From: Streptomyces griseus subsp. griseus
Lineage (GTDB): Bacteria; Actinomycetota; Actinomycetes; Streptomycetales; Streptomycetaceae
Direction: 5' to 3'
Assembly (NCBI RefSeq): GCF_003610995.1
Contig: NZ_CP032543.1
Location: 5,394,001 to 5,458,000, forward strand
DNA length: 64,000 nt
Position 1 is the stretch's first letter, and every line of letters begins with the position of its first letter. The position numbers were made by a program, and so were the translations under genes. The notes below the pieces were generated by a model. It saw only the letters and a program-made list of their open reading frames with translations, was not told the DNA's origin and searched no databases. Positions 42,763 to 51,620 of this stretch are shown here, piece by piece.

Positions 42763-44355
42763 GTGAGCTCGAAACCTGTCGTACTCATCGCTGAAGAGCT
42801 GTCGCCCGCCACGGTCGACGCTCTGGGTCCGGATTTCGAGATCCGGCACTGCAACGGCGCGGACCGCGCCGAACTCCTCCCCGCGATCGCCGACGTCGAC
42901 GCCATCCTGGTGCGTTCCGCCACGAAGGTCGACGCCGAGGCCATCGCCGCCGCGAAGAAGCTCCGCGTGGTGGCCCGCGCGGGCGTCGGTCTGGACAACG
43001 TCGACGTCTCCTCGGCCACCAAGGCCGGTGTGATGGTCGTCAACGCCCCGACCTCCAACATCGTCACCGCCGCCGAGCTGGCCTGCGGTCTGCTGGTCGC
43101 CACGGCGCGCAACATCCCGCAGGCCAACACCGCCCTGAAGAACGGCGAGTGGAAGCGCTCCAAGTACACCGGGGTCGAGCTCAGCGAGAAGGTCCTCGGC
43201 GTCGTCGGCCTCGGCCGCATCGGTGTCCTGGTCGCCCAGCGCATGTCGGCCTTCGGCATGAAGATCGTCGCCTACGACCCCTACGTCCAGCCGGCCCGCG
43301 CCGCGCAGATGGGCGTCAAGCTCCTCAGCCTGGACGAGCTCCTGGAGGTCGCCGACTTCATCACCGTGCACCTGCCCAAGACCCCCGAGACCCTCGGTCT
43401 CATCGGGGACGAGGCGCTGCACAAGGTGAAGCCCTCCGTCCGCATCGTCAACGCCGCGCGCGGCGGCATCGTCGACGAGGAGGCGCTGTACTCCGCACTC
43501 AAGGAGGGCCGCGTCGCCGGCGCCGGCCTGGATGTGTACGCGAAGGAGCCCTGCACGGACTCCCCGCTCTTCCAGTTCGACCAGGTCGTCTGCACCCCGC
43601 ACCTCGGCGCCTCCACCGACGAGGCCCAGGAGAAGGCGGGCATCGCCGTCGCCAAGTCGGTGCGCCTCGCGCTCGCCGGTGAGCTGGTCCCGGACGCGGT
43701 CAACGTCCAGGGCGGCGTCATCGCCGAGGACGTACGCCCCGGCCTGCCGCTCGCCGAGAAGCTCGGCCGGATCTTCACCGCGCTCGCGGGCGAGGTCGCG
43801 GCCCGCCTCGACGTCGAGGTGTACGGCGAGATCACCCAGCACGACGTCAAGGTGCTGGAGCTCTCGGCGCTCAAGGGCGTCTTCGAGGACGTCGTCGACG
43901 AGACCGTCTCCTACGTCAACGCCCCCCTCTTCGCCCAGGAGCGCGGGGTCGAGGTCCGCCTCACCACCAGCTCCGAGTCGCCGGACCACCGCAACGTGGT
44001 CACCGTGCGCGGCACCCTCGCCAGCGGGGAAGAGGTCGCGGTCTCCGGCACGCTGGCGGGCCCGAAGCACCTCCAGAAGATCGTGGCCATCGGCGAGCAC
44101 GACGTGGACCTGGCGCTCGCCGACCACATGGTCGTCCTGCGCTACCAGGACCGTCCCGGTGTGGTCGGCGCGGTCGGCAAGATCCTCGGCGAGGCCGGGC
44201 TGAACATCGCGGGCATGCAGGTCTCCCGGGCGGCGGAGGGCGGCGAGGCCCTGGTCGTCCTCACCGTCGACGAGACCGTCCCGCAGCCGGTGCTGACCGA
44301 GATCGGCGACGAGATCGGCGCCTCCTCGGCCCGCTCGGTCAACCTCACCGACTGA
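42763..44355 (+). CDS. serA: D-3-phosphoglycerate dehydrogenase SerA
   Basis: A 530-residue enzyme for the first step of serine synthesis. It has RSATKVDAEAI, the Rossmann motif GLGRIG, NAARGGIVDEEAL (Arg), DVYAKEP (Glu) and TPHLGAS (His). After residue ~315 come the allosteric substrate-binding domain and a C-terminal ACT domain (VLRYQDRPGVVGAVGKILGEAGLNI, written here as VLRYQDRPGVVGAVGKI and onwards) for serine feedback, as in the mycobacterial long form. GTG 42763 has GAGGA just upstream. The start inside CTCACGTGAG is the best fit to the family. Confidence 0.95.
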   Translation: MSSKPVVLIAEELSPATVDALGPDFEIRHCNGADRAELLPAIADVDAILVRSATKVDAEAIAAAKKLRVVARAGVGLDNVDVSSATKAGVMVVNAPTSNIVTAAELACGLLVATARNIPQANTALKNGEWKRSKYTGVELSEKVLGVVGLGRIGVLVAQRMSAFGMKIVAYDPYVQPARAAQMGVKLLSLDELLEVADFITVHLPKTPETLGLIGDEALHKVKPSVRIVNAARGGIVDEEALYSALKEGRVAGAGLDVYAKEPCTDSPLFQFDQVVCTPHLGASTDEAQEKAGIAVAKSVRLALAGELVPDAVNVQGGVIAEDVRPGLPLAEKLGRIFTALAGEVAARLDVEVYGEITQHDVKVLELSALKGVFEDVVDETVSYVNAPLFAQERGVEVRLTTSSESPDHRNVVTVRGTLASGEEVAVSGTLAGPKHLQKIVAIGEHDVDLALADHMVVLRYQDRPGVVGAVGKILGEAGLNIAGMQVSRAAEGGEALVVLTVDETVPQPVLTEIGDEIGASSARSVNLTD

Positions 44356-44380
44356 CGCACCCAGCACCCCGCACGACCCC

Positions 44381-44419
44381 GGCTGCCGGGCGCCCCTTCA
44401 CCGGGGGCGCCCGGTAGCC
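44381..44419 (+). terminator. Terminator after serA
   Basis: Arms 44381-44396 and 44404-44419 (16 bases, one G-U pair) flank a 7-base loop and are followed by a T-containing stretch (GTCTGTTT). It begins 25 bases after the stop. Confidence 0.8.
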
Positions 44420-44500
44420 GTCTGTTTCGGGGGGGCTGACCCACCGCTATGGGCCCCGGGTTGGGTCCTGGGGCCCACGACGGGTGAGGCGCCCCGACCC

Positions 44501-44506
44501 TAGGGT
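44501..44506 (+). promoter_or_regulatory. -10 box of the toxin gene
   Basis: TAGGGT lies 45 bases before ATG 44552. It also ends 6 bases before an in-frame TTG (44513), so either a short leader or a leaderless TTG start is possible. Confidence 0.45.
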
Positions 44507-44551
44507 GACCGGTTGTCATGTCACTCATGGGCACCGGGGGTCGGATCGCGT

Positions 44552-47078
44552 ATGTCTGCTGTCGGTGGCATACCCGTAGCGGGAGGCCCGGCTCCGGCCG
44601 CCGCCCCCCGGCGTGACCTCCCGGGCCCGCTCGCCACGGTGCGGGTGCTGCTCCTCGTCCTGGTCGGCGCGACGGCCCTCGGCGCCGTCGGCCTCTCCGG
44701 CTCCGCGATCGCCGCCGACGCCATGGGCGCGCAGGTGCTCGGCATCCTGCTGTACGCCTCCGCCCCTGGAGTGCTCTGCGCCCTGCTGGCCTGGCATCTG
44801 CGGACGGGCGGCAAGCTCGTCCGGTGGGGGATCGTCGCCGCTCAGGTCTGGCTGATCGTCGGGGGCCTCGGCAACCTGGCGGACGGTTCACCGGACGGGC
44901 TCACGCAACTGGTGCTTCCCGTCCTGATCCTGGTGCTGCTGAGCCGGGCGCAGAGCCGGGCGTGGTTCCTGCTGCCGCCCCGGGAGCGCGGGGAGCCGCC
45001 GAAGTTCTCACTCCCGTACCTGATCACCTGGCGCCGGGACCGGGGCCAGTCCGCGCTGGAGTACCTGGGCCTGGTCCTGATCGTCGTCGCGCTGATCGCG
45101 GCGCTGACGGTGGGGGGCCTCGGCGGCCGGATCACGGAGGGGCTCCAGTCGGCGATCTGCTCCCTGACGGGCAGCTCGTGCCCGGTCTCGGGCGGCAGCG
45201 GCTCGGTGGAGGCGGGGGACACGTCGGGCGGGACGGGGGCGGACGGGGGTTCCTCCCAGGGCGCCGACAGGGGGCGGACGGCGGTGCGTCGGGTGATGCC
45301 TCCGGTGGTACGGACGCGGGTTCCACGGTCACGGGCGGTACGGGTGCCACCGGCGGCGACGCGACGGGAGGTTCGGGCTCCTCCGGCGGCGACGCGGCAG
45401 GCGGCACCGGCGCCACCGGCGGGGAAACGACCGGCGGCGAGGCCTCCGGCTCCACGGGATCATCAGGCTCCTCCGGCACCGAAGGCTCCTCCGGCTCCAC
45501 GGGATCATCCGGCACCACCTCATCCGGCGGCACCGGTGGCCCCGACGACGACGGACGCCCCGGTACCGGCGTGGACACCTTCCCCGAGGACTACGAGGAG
45601 CCCGAGGCCGCCTACGACATCCCCGCCGCGGCCGAAGGGGACGGCGAGAGCGGCGGCGAGAAGGCCGACGAGCAGGAGGACTGCAGCGGCTGGGGCTTCT
45701 TCGGCTGCGCCTGGGACCGTACGACGCAGGTCTTCAAGGGCCTGGTGGTGGACGGCATCTGGGGCGACATCTCCGGGATCATCGACCTGTTCAAGCCCGA
45801 GACCTGGGCCGGTCTCGCGGAGTACGGACGGCAGCTCGGCGACCAGTGGACGAAGGACTCCCAGGGCGCCGGCGACAAGTGGAGCGACGGCGACTACCTG
45901 GGCGCCCTCTGGGACTGGGGCAAGGCCTCCGTCAACACCGTGGTCACGGTCGGGGACGACGTCTTCGTGGGCGACGAGGTCCGCGAGCGCTGGAACAACG
46001 GGGAGAAGACCCGGGCCGTCACCGATGTGATCTGGAACGTCGGTTCGCTCTTCATCCCCGGCTACAACGTGGCCAAGGTGGTCGGCAAGGCCGGGAAGCT
46101 CGGCAAGGTCGGCAAGGTGGCCTCCGAGCTCGCGGACGTGGCGGGCGACGCGGGCGCGGCCGCCCGGCGGGCCCGCAAGGCGGCGGAGGCGGGCGACCTC
46201 GACGGCGTACGCAGAGCGGCGAAGGAAGCGGACGAGGCGGCCGACAGCGCCGAGGACGCGGCGCGCCGGACCGGTTGCGTCATCGCCTCCGGGCCACCGC
46301 CCCTGGTGCGGTACGGGGGCGGGGCGACCGGTGGAGTCCCCGGCTCCGGTACGGGGGTGCTGGCGGGCGGCTCGCCGGGCCGGGTGGTCCTGGCCGACGG
46401 CGGCTGCGACGAGGCGGCCAAGAAGGCGGCGGCACAGGCGCGGGCGGCGGAGCGGGCCGCGCACCTGGAGCAGAAGCGCCTCGAGGAGCCGGAGCGGGCG
46501 CGGAAGGCGGAGCTGGAGAAGAAGCAGCACCCCGAGCCCAGCGCAACGACACCTCCGACCCGCGCAACTACAACCCGCCGTCCTGGGCGGACGACCTCAA
46601 GAGCCGCACGCTCGGGGACGCGGACGCGGGCGACGGCTACTGGGCGAGCCGGGACCGCAACCCCGCGCCCAACTGGAAGAACGAGTCCTGGCTGCGCTAC
46701 CAGGAGCAGATCACGGGGACGAACCGGGGCCAGGAGTACGTCGTACCGCACCCCCGTGAGGGCAGGCCGGCCGTGGAGTACGACGGCTGGGACTCCTCCC
46801 GGCAGACGTATCTGGAGGCCAAGAACGGTTACGGCAGCTACCTCTCCCAGTCCGCCCCAGGCACGCTCACCCCGTCCGGCAAGGCCAAGTTCGTGGCGGA
46901 GGCCCGCGCCCAGGTGGAGGCGGCCGGCGGCAAGCCCGTGGAGTGGCACTTCTCGGACCCGGAGGTCGCCAAGGCGGCGCGCAGGGCGTTCCGGGACGAG
47001 AGGCTGCCGATCAAGGTGGTGTCGACGCCGGTGAAGGCGGGTGACAGTACGAGGAAGCCCGGGGCCTTCGACGAGTAG
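44552..47078 (+). pseudogene. Polymorphic toxin: 4 TM - Flp-pilin-like signal - linker - Tox-REase-5, with two frameshifts
   Basis: Read through two single-base frameshifts this encodes about 840 residues. The first part has four helices (44600-44950), then RDRGQSALEYLGLVLIVV with Gly165 followed by Glu at +5 and a hydrophobic run, the pattern of class III (Flp) prepilins. A Gly/Ser/Thr linker follows (45180-45550), then a pre-toxin region, and a C-terminal domain with RYQEQITG (46695), EYDGWD (46776) and LEAKNGYG (46812), the Asp and Glu-x-Lys of a Tox-REase-5 nuclease. One base is missing at the G-run 45270-45274 and one at a C-run near 46530-46539. The -10 box, start choice and two downstream genes fit a toxin-immunity cassette. 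Confidence 0.85.
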
Positions 47079-47084
47079 CCGCGT

Positions 47085-47090
47085 TAGCCT
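47085..47090 (+). promoter_or_regulatory. -10 box of the immunity gene
   Basis: TAGCCT lies 7 bases after the toxin stop and would start transcription near 47097, giving the immunity gene its own promoter and a leader of about 40 bases. Confidence 0.45.
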
Positions 47091-47137
47091 GCACGCGTGG
47101 GCGGTCCGGTCCGGCGACGGAGGAGAGAGAGATCAGC

Positions 47138-47836
47138 ATGCGACGTGTGGTGCGGGGCTTCTGGGGCCCGAGGCCGGAGTCGGCCGAGGCGCTGGCCGAT
47201 CGGTGGCTGCGGACCCTGGAAGGGCTCACCGGGCTCGTCCCGGAGGCGGCGGACGCCTGGAGCCAGGTCCATGCCGACGGACCCGCGACCGCCATCACGG
47301 CCGACGGGGACGCCCTGCTCGGCGCGGTGCGGGCCGCCCGGAGCGCGGCCGACTGGTCGGACCTGACGGGCACCGGGCTGCGGCTGGTCGGCACGGGCAC
47401 ACCCGGCTGGGAGGCAGAGATCAGCGGAGTGGCGGGCGGCGAACCGGAGTTCCTGCTCCAGTCGATCGCGGTGGTGCTGCACGCACCGGACGACGCCTCC
47501 GTCCCCGAGGAGGACCTCCTCGCGCTCCTCGCCCGGGTGTGGGAGCCGGACTTCGGCGATGTGAGCGACGACGACGTGCTGGACGCGCTGGAGGACGAGG
47601 CCGGGTTCTCGGTCGAGGACCCGGCGGTGGGCCGGGCCGGCTATCTCTCCCCGGCCCGCGCCGCCCTCGTACCGGAAGGACTGGACGCGGTCCGCCGTCA
47701 ACTCCCGGGCGGCGGAGAGCTGTTGGGCATCGCGGCCCCCGGCGACACCGCGGCGGTGGTGCGCGCGTGCGAGCGCCTGCGCGAGGCGGGGGCCCTGGCG
47801 CCGCTGCCCCGTCCGATGGACCGGGCGGTGCTGTGA
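47138..47836 (+). CDS. Imm52-like immunity protein
   Basis: A 232-residue acidic cytoplasmic protein. Its start VVRGFWGPRPESAEALADRWLRTLEGL resembles immunity protein 52 (split here: FWGPRPESAEALADRWL), which I recall as usually encoded next to Tox-REase-5 toxins. It should bind and block the nuclease of the preceding gene. GGAGAGAGAG precedes ATG 47138. It has its own promoter, useful for keeping protection even if the toxin is silent. The gene is intact although the toxin is broken. The family match is from memory and should be verified. Confidence 0.7.
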   Translation: MRRVVRGFWGPRPESAEALADRWLRTLEGLTGLVPEAADAWSQVHADGPATAITADGDALLGAVRAARSAADWSDLTGTGLRLVGTGTPGWEAEISGVAGGEPEFLLQSIAVVLHAPDDASVPEEDLLALLARVWEPDFGDVSDDDVLDALEDEAGFSVEDPAVGRAGYLSPARAALVPEGLDAVRRQLPGGGELLGIAAPGDTAAVVRACERLREAGALAPLPRPMDRAVL

Positions 47837-47861
47837 GCCGCGCGACCGCGCGGGCGGCGCG

Positions 47862-48401
47862 GTGACCTCCCGGGCGGGGGAGCCCTTCGCGCTGCCCCGG
47901 GCGGTGGCCGAGGCCGGGCAGCTCCTCGCCGCCCCCGTACCGGCCACCGGCCCCACCGCCGGCCAGGGTGACCCGGTGACGGGCGAGTGGAGCGCGACCG
48001 AGGGTGCGGGCTTCCGCGTCGTGCCGCTCTGGGAGGGTGACCCGCTGACCGGCGTGTACGCCCCCGAGTGGAACGACGCCGAAGAGGCCGCCGACGCGTA
48101 TCTGGCCGCCCTTACGCGGGAGTTGGACCACCGCTGGGGCCCGCACACCAAGGTCCGCCTGCACGGGCCGTTGCGCGCATGGCAGGCGGGTGCCCCCGTG
48201 GAGCCCCTGTTCCAGGCGCTGTTCGCCGTGGACCTGTACGGGGACCTGACCGTCTGGGGGCCGGTCGGTGCGGCGGGACCGGGCGGTTCCGGTGACCGAT
48301 GGTTCGGCGTGACCGTCGGCCAGAGCGACGGTGACGCGCCGCTCGTGCTGGCCGCCCTGGTCAGCGGGGAACCGGTCACGGAGCCGGACGAGGTGGGGTG
48401 A
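47862..48401 (+). CDS. Hypothetical protein, second candidate immunity gene
   Basis: A 179-residue acidic protein that I do not recognise. It has no signal or membrane helix. Seen: VVPLWEGDPLTGVYAPEWND, DAYLAALTRELDHRWGPHTKVRL, a beta-rich end (DLYGDLTVWGPVG, RWFGVTVGQSD). It begins 25 bases after the Imm52-like gene on the same strand, so it is probably co-transcribed. That place suggests a second immunity protein or a leftover from another toxin, but nothing in the sequence proves this. The GTG start at 47862 has a weak ribosome binding site. Confidence 0.6.
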   Translation: MTSRAGEPFALPRAVAEAGQLLAAPVPATGPTAGQGDPVTGEWSATEGAGFRVVPLWEGDPLTGVYAPEWNDAEEAADAYLAALTRELDHRWGPHTKVRLHGPLRAWQAGAPVEPLFQALFAVDLYGDLTVWGPVGAAGPGGSGDRWFGVTVGQSDGDAPLVLAALVSGEPVTEPDEVG

Positions 48402-48478
48402 ACCCCCATCCCGCCGGGCGCTGTCGGGCCCGCTGATAAGGTCCTGCGACATCAGCTGTTCCGTGCTGGAGAGGGTCC

Positions 48479-49261
48479 ATGAAGCTGCTCCCCCTGTTCC
48501 TCCGGCGGCCCATCGAAGCGGTGTACGAGCGCCGGCTGGCCACCACTCTGGTCGGGCTGCCGCGCCCCCAGCACGTCGGGATCATGGTCGACGGCAACCG
48601 GCGCTGGGCCCGCAAGGCCGGGCACACGGACGTCCGCGAGGGCTACCGGGCGGGCGGCGCCAAGGTGACCACGTTCCTCGGCTGGTGCACCGCCGCCGGG
48701 ATCGAACACGTCACGCTCTTCATGCTCTCCGACGACAACCTGGGCCGCCCGGCCGAGGAGCTGGGCCCGCTGATCGAGGTCATCGAGGAGACCGTCCGGG
48801 ACATCACCGCCGAGGGCCGTGACTGGGAGGTCCAGGTGATCGGCTCCCTCGACATGCTGCCCGGCACCAGCGCCCAGGTGCTCAAGGAGGCCACCGCCGC
48901 GACGACCGGGCGCGGCGGCCTCAAGGTGGATGTGGCCGTCGGCTACGGCGGGCGGCGCGAGATCGTCGACGCCGTGAAGCGGGCCTTCGAGGAGCACATG
49001 GCGGCCGGCGGCGACCCGGCCGAGCTGGTCGCCCGGTTCGGCATCGAGGACATCTCCCGCCACCTCTACTCACCGATCGCCGACCACACCGACTTCATCA
49101 TCCGCACCTCCGGCGAGCAGCGGCTGTCCGGCTTTCTGCTCTGGCAGTCCGCCTATGCCGAGATGCACTGGGTGGACTGTTACTGGCCGGCCTTCCGCCA
49201 CGTGGACTTCTTGCGCGCCCTGCGCTCGTACGCGAACCGGGAACGCCGCTTCGGCAAGTGA
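48479..49261 (+). CDS. Isoprenyl transferase (Z-prenyl diphosphate synthase, UppS family)
   Basis: A 260-residue cis-prenyl transferase. It has the start motif GIMVDGNRRWARKAGH (Asp and Asn-Arg-Arg), the second region VTLFMLSDDNLGRP, and the C-terminal DFIIRTSGEQRLSGFLLWQSAYAEMHW. It makes Z-polyprenyl diphosphates for cell wall carriers. Streptomyces usually has more than one such enzyme; the DDN (rather than SSENW) segment hints at a chain length different from the main UppS, which is an inference. ATG 48479 has GGAGAGGG nearby upstream. Confidence 0.92.
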   Translation: MKLLPLFLRRPIEAVYERRLATTLVGLPRPQHVGIMVDGNRRWARKAGHTDVREGYRAGGAKVTTFLGWCTAAGIEHVTLFMLSDDNLGRPAEELGPLIEVIEETVRDITAEGRDWEVQVIGSLDMLPGTSAQVLKEATAATTGRGGLKVDVAVGYGGRREIVDAVKRAFEEHMAAGGDPAELVARFGIEDISRHLYSPIADHTDFIIRTSGEQRLSGFLLWQSAYAEMHWVDCYWPAFRHVDFLRALRSYANRERRFGK

Positions 49262-49276
49262 CGGCCGCGCGGAGCC

Positions 49277-50428
49277 TCACAGCCGCGCCCGTTTCACCGC
49301 CATGTGCAGCAGCAGCCGGTCCTCGCCGTCGGCCAGGTCGAGGCCGGTGATCTGTTCGATGCGGGAGAGGCGGTAGTAGAGCGTCTGGCGGTGGATGCCC
49401 AGCTCGGCCGCCGTCCGGCTCGCCTGGCCCGCGCAGTCCAGGAACGCCTCCGCCGTGTGCGCCAGCTCCTTGTGCAGCGGGGTCAGCAGCGAGGCGACCG
49501 CCGGGTCGGCGGGGTCGGTGCCGGTGCCGGGGAGGGCGGTGAGCAGGCGGTACGGGCCGATCGCCGACCAGCGGGCGACCGGGCCGAACCGGGTCTCGGC
49601 CCGGGCCGCGCGGGCCGACGCCACCGCCTCGCGCCAGGAGGCCGGCAGCGCGTCCAGGCCCCGCCGGGGCGCCGCGATCCCCCCGGTGGCTCCCGGGCCC
49701 GCCCCCGTACGCAGGCGTTCGGCGGCGCTCACCGCCGGGTCCAGGCGGTCCGGCGAGCGCAGCCGGATGAGCGCGGCCAGTGACACGGACCCGGCGCCCC
49801 CGGGCGGGGAGACCGCCGCCAGGGCGGAGGCCGAGGCCACGCCTCGTACCGACGGGGTGTCGTCGGCGCCCCACGGCGTCACGCACACCACCGTGTGCAG
49901 CCCCTCCGCGTCCTGCCCCAGCGCCTCCCGCAGCGCCGCCACCGCCGTGTCGTGCTGCCGCCCGGGCCCGGCCGTGAGGACCGCGCCGAACTCCCGGGAG
50001 AGGTCCGCGCCCGCCCGGGCCTCGTCGAAGAGCAGCGCCCCGATCCGGGCGGCGACCTCCATCGCGGCGGCCAGCTGATCGTCGGTCGGCCCGGGGTCGG
50101 TGTCGAGGAGCCAGACGTAACCGAGGACGACACCCCGGTGGCGTACCGGAAGACAGACGCGGTCCCGGAAGACCCCGGCCTCCGGGGCGGCGGGGATGCG
50201 GACCGGGCCGGTCGCCCGGGTGATGCCGAACCCCTCGAACCAGGCGCGGACGGCGGGGGTGGAGCGGCGGGTCAGGATCGAGCGGGTGCGGACCGGGTCC
50301 ATCGTGGTGTCGTCGTCGCTGTCGTGGGCCCCGAAGGCGACCAGGCCGAAATCGCGGTTCTCCAGAGTGGCGGGGGCGCCGAGAAGGGCGGAGATCTCGT
50401 CGACCAGTTCCTGGTAATCGCCTGTCAC
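49277..50428 (-). CDS. PucR family transcriptional regulator, likely controls proline catabolism
   Basis: A 383-residue regulator. The N-terminal part (residues ~1-130) looks like a GAF-type sensor ([34 protein letters not shown]). The C-terminal PucR helix-turn-helix is [27 protein letters not shown] (shown in parts: [19 protein letters not shown]). It is divergent from proline dehydrogenase, and its homologues next to this gene pair are thought to activate proline use. GTG 50428 is chosen to fit the family; ATG 50464 and ATG 50488 are in frame upstream. Confidence 0.88.
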   Translation of the reverse strand: MTGDYQELVDEISALLGAPATLENRDFGLVAFGAHDSDDDTTMDPVRTRSILTRRSTPAVRAWFEGFGITRATGPVRIPAAPEAGVFRDRVCLPVRHRGVVLGYVWLLDTDPGPTDDQLAAAMEVAARIGALLFDEARAGADLSREFGAVLTAGPGRQHDTAVAALREALGQDAEGLHTVVCVTPWGADDTPSVRGVASASALAAVSPPGGAGSVSLAALIRLRSPDRLDPAVSAAERLRTGAGPGATGGIAAPRRGLDALPASWREAVASARAARAETRFGPVARWSAIGPYRLLTALPGTGTDPADPAVASLLTPLHKELAHTAEAFLDCAGQASRTAAELGIHRQTLYYRLSRIEQITGLDLADGEDRLLLHMAVKRARL

Positions 50429-50538
50429 ACCGCCATTCTCGCACCCCTCCCCGTCTTCCTTCATACAGATGTCTGAGATGGCGGCCACGGATGCGTGACA
50501 GGTGTCGATGGCACAGGATCGGCGGGGTACCTAGATTT

Positions 50539-50555
50539 CACGGTGGTTATCCGTG
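50539..50555. promoter_or_regulatory. Candidate operator between pucR and proline dehydrogenase
   Basis: CACGG-N7-CCGTG is a perfect 5-base inverted repeat in the 212-base divergent region, next to a -10-like CTAGAT (50530-50535). A further CCACGG half site lies near 50486. It is a candidate PucR site. Confidence 0.35.
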
Positions 50556-50640
50556 CCGTACCGGTCTGTTCATGCCCGTTCGCATACGTTCATGTATCCG
50601 CCGTCACGGCCCCTCGTCCGTACATTCGTGGAGGTGCCCC

Positions 50641-51567
50641 GTGCTGGGTCCCGTGATTCTCGCCGCGTCCCGCAGCGACAAGATGCGCCGGTTCATCTCG
50701 GCCGCGCCCGGCACCAAGCAGGTCGTCGACCGCTTCATCGCCGGGGAGAGCGTCGACCAGGTCGTGCCGATCGTCGAGGACGCAGCGGACAAGGGGCTGG
50801 AGGTCACCCTCGACGTCGTGGGCGAGGACATCACCACCCCGGCGCAGGCCGAGGCCGCCCGTGACGCCTACCTGGAGCTCGTGGAGCGCCTGAAGGTCCT
50901 GGACCTCGGCCCGCGCGCCGAGATGTCCGTCAAGCTGTCGATGTTCGGCCAAGCGCTGGAGGGCGGCCACGAGCTGGCCCTCGCCAATGTGCGCCCCGTC
51001 GTCGAGGCGGCGGCCGCCATCGGCACCACGGTCACCCTGGACGCCGAGGACCACACCACCCTCGACTCGATGTTCGCGATCCACGAGGAGCTGCGGAAGG
51101 ACTTCCCGCAGACCGGCTGTGTCATCCAGTCCTACCTCTTCCGCACCGAGGACGACGCCCGCCGCCTGGCCGCCGCCGGCAGCCGCGTCCGCATCGTGAA
51201 GGGCGCCTACAAGGAGCCCGCCTCCGTCGCTCACCAGGACAAGGCCGAGATCGACAAGGCGTACGTCCGCATCATCCGCATCCTGATGGAGGGCGAGGGC
51301 TACCCGATGATCGGGTCCCACGACCCCCGTCTCATCGCCATCGCCCAGGAGCTGGGCCGCCAGGCCGGGCGCAAACTGGATGAGTACGAGTTCCAGATGC
51401 TGTACGGCATCCGCAGCGACGAGCACGTCCGGCTCGCGGACGAGGGCCACCGGATGCGCGTCTACACGGCGTACGGCACCGACTGGTACGGATACTTCAT
51501 GCGCCGCCTCGCGGAGAAGCCGGCCAACCTGCTGTTCTTCGGCCGCTCGATCCTCACCAAGGGCTGA
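50641..51567 (+). CDS. Proline dehydrogenase
   Basis: A 308-residue FAD enzyme that oxidises proline to pyrroline-5-carboxylate. It has the PRODH pattern: VTLDVVGEDITTPAQA, EMSVKLSMFG, TVTLDAEDHTT, RVRIVKGAYKEP, GSHDPRL, and the C-terminal EFQMLYGIR followed by YTAYGTDWYGYFMRRLAE. It is the short monofunctional form. GTG 50641 has GGAGG 7 bases upstream. The next enzyme of the pathway is encoded 53 bases later, and the divergent PucR gene is the likely regulator. Confidence 0.95.
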   Translation: MLGPVILAASRSDKMRRFISAAPGTKQVVDRFIAGESVDQVVPIVEDAADKGLEVTLDVVGEDITTPAQAEAARDAYLELVERLKVLDLGPRAEMSVKLSMFGQALEGGHELALANVRPVVEAAAAIGTTVTLDAEDHTTLDSMFAIHEELRKDFPQTGCVIQSYLFRTEDDARRLAAAGSRVRIVKGAYKEPASVAHQDKAEIDKAYVRIIRILMEGEGYPMIGSHDPRLIAIAQELGRQAGRKLDEYEFQMLYGIRSDEHVRLADEGHRMRVYTAYGTDWYGYFMRRLAEKPANLLFFGRSILTKG

Positions 51568-51620
51568 GCGGCCTCCGGGCTGACCCACACCCCCGCCGAC
51601 ACCAAGGAGACAAGGCACTC

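Noticed and set aside
44513..44551. TTG 44513 as the toxin start
   Set aside because: It is placed 6 bases after a -10 box, but leaderless TTG starts are unlikely and ATG 44552 gives a better N-terminus; kept only as an alternative.
45329..45550. CRISPR-like or satellite repeat in the toxin linker
   Set aside because: The repeats are short Gly/Ser/Thr codon patterns within a coding linker, with no regular spacers or repeat unit.
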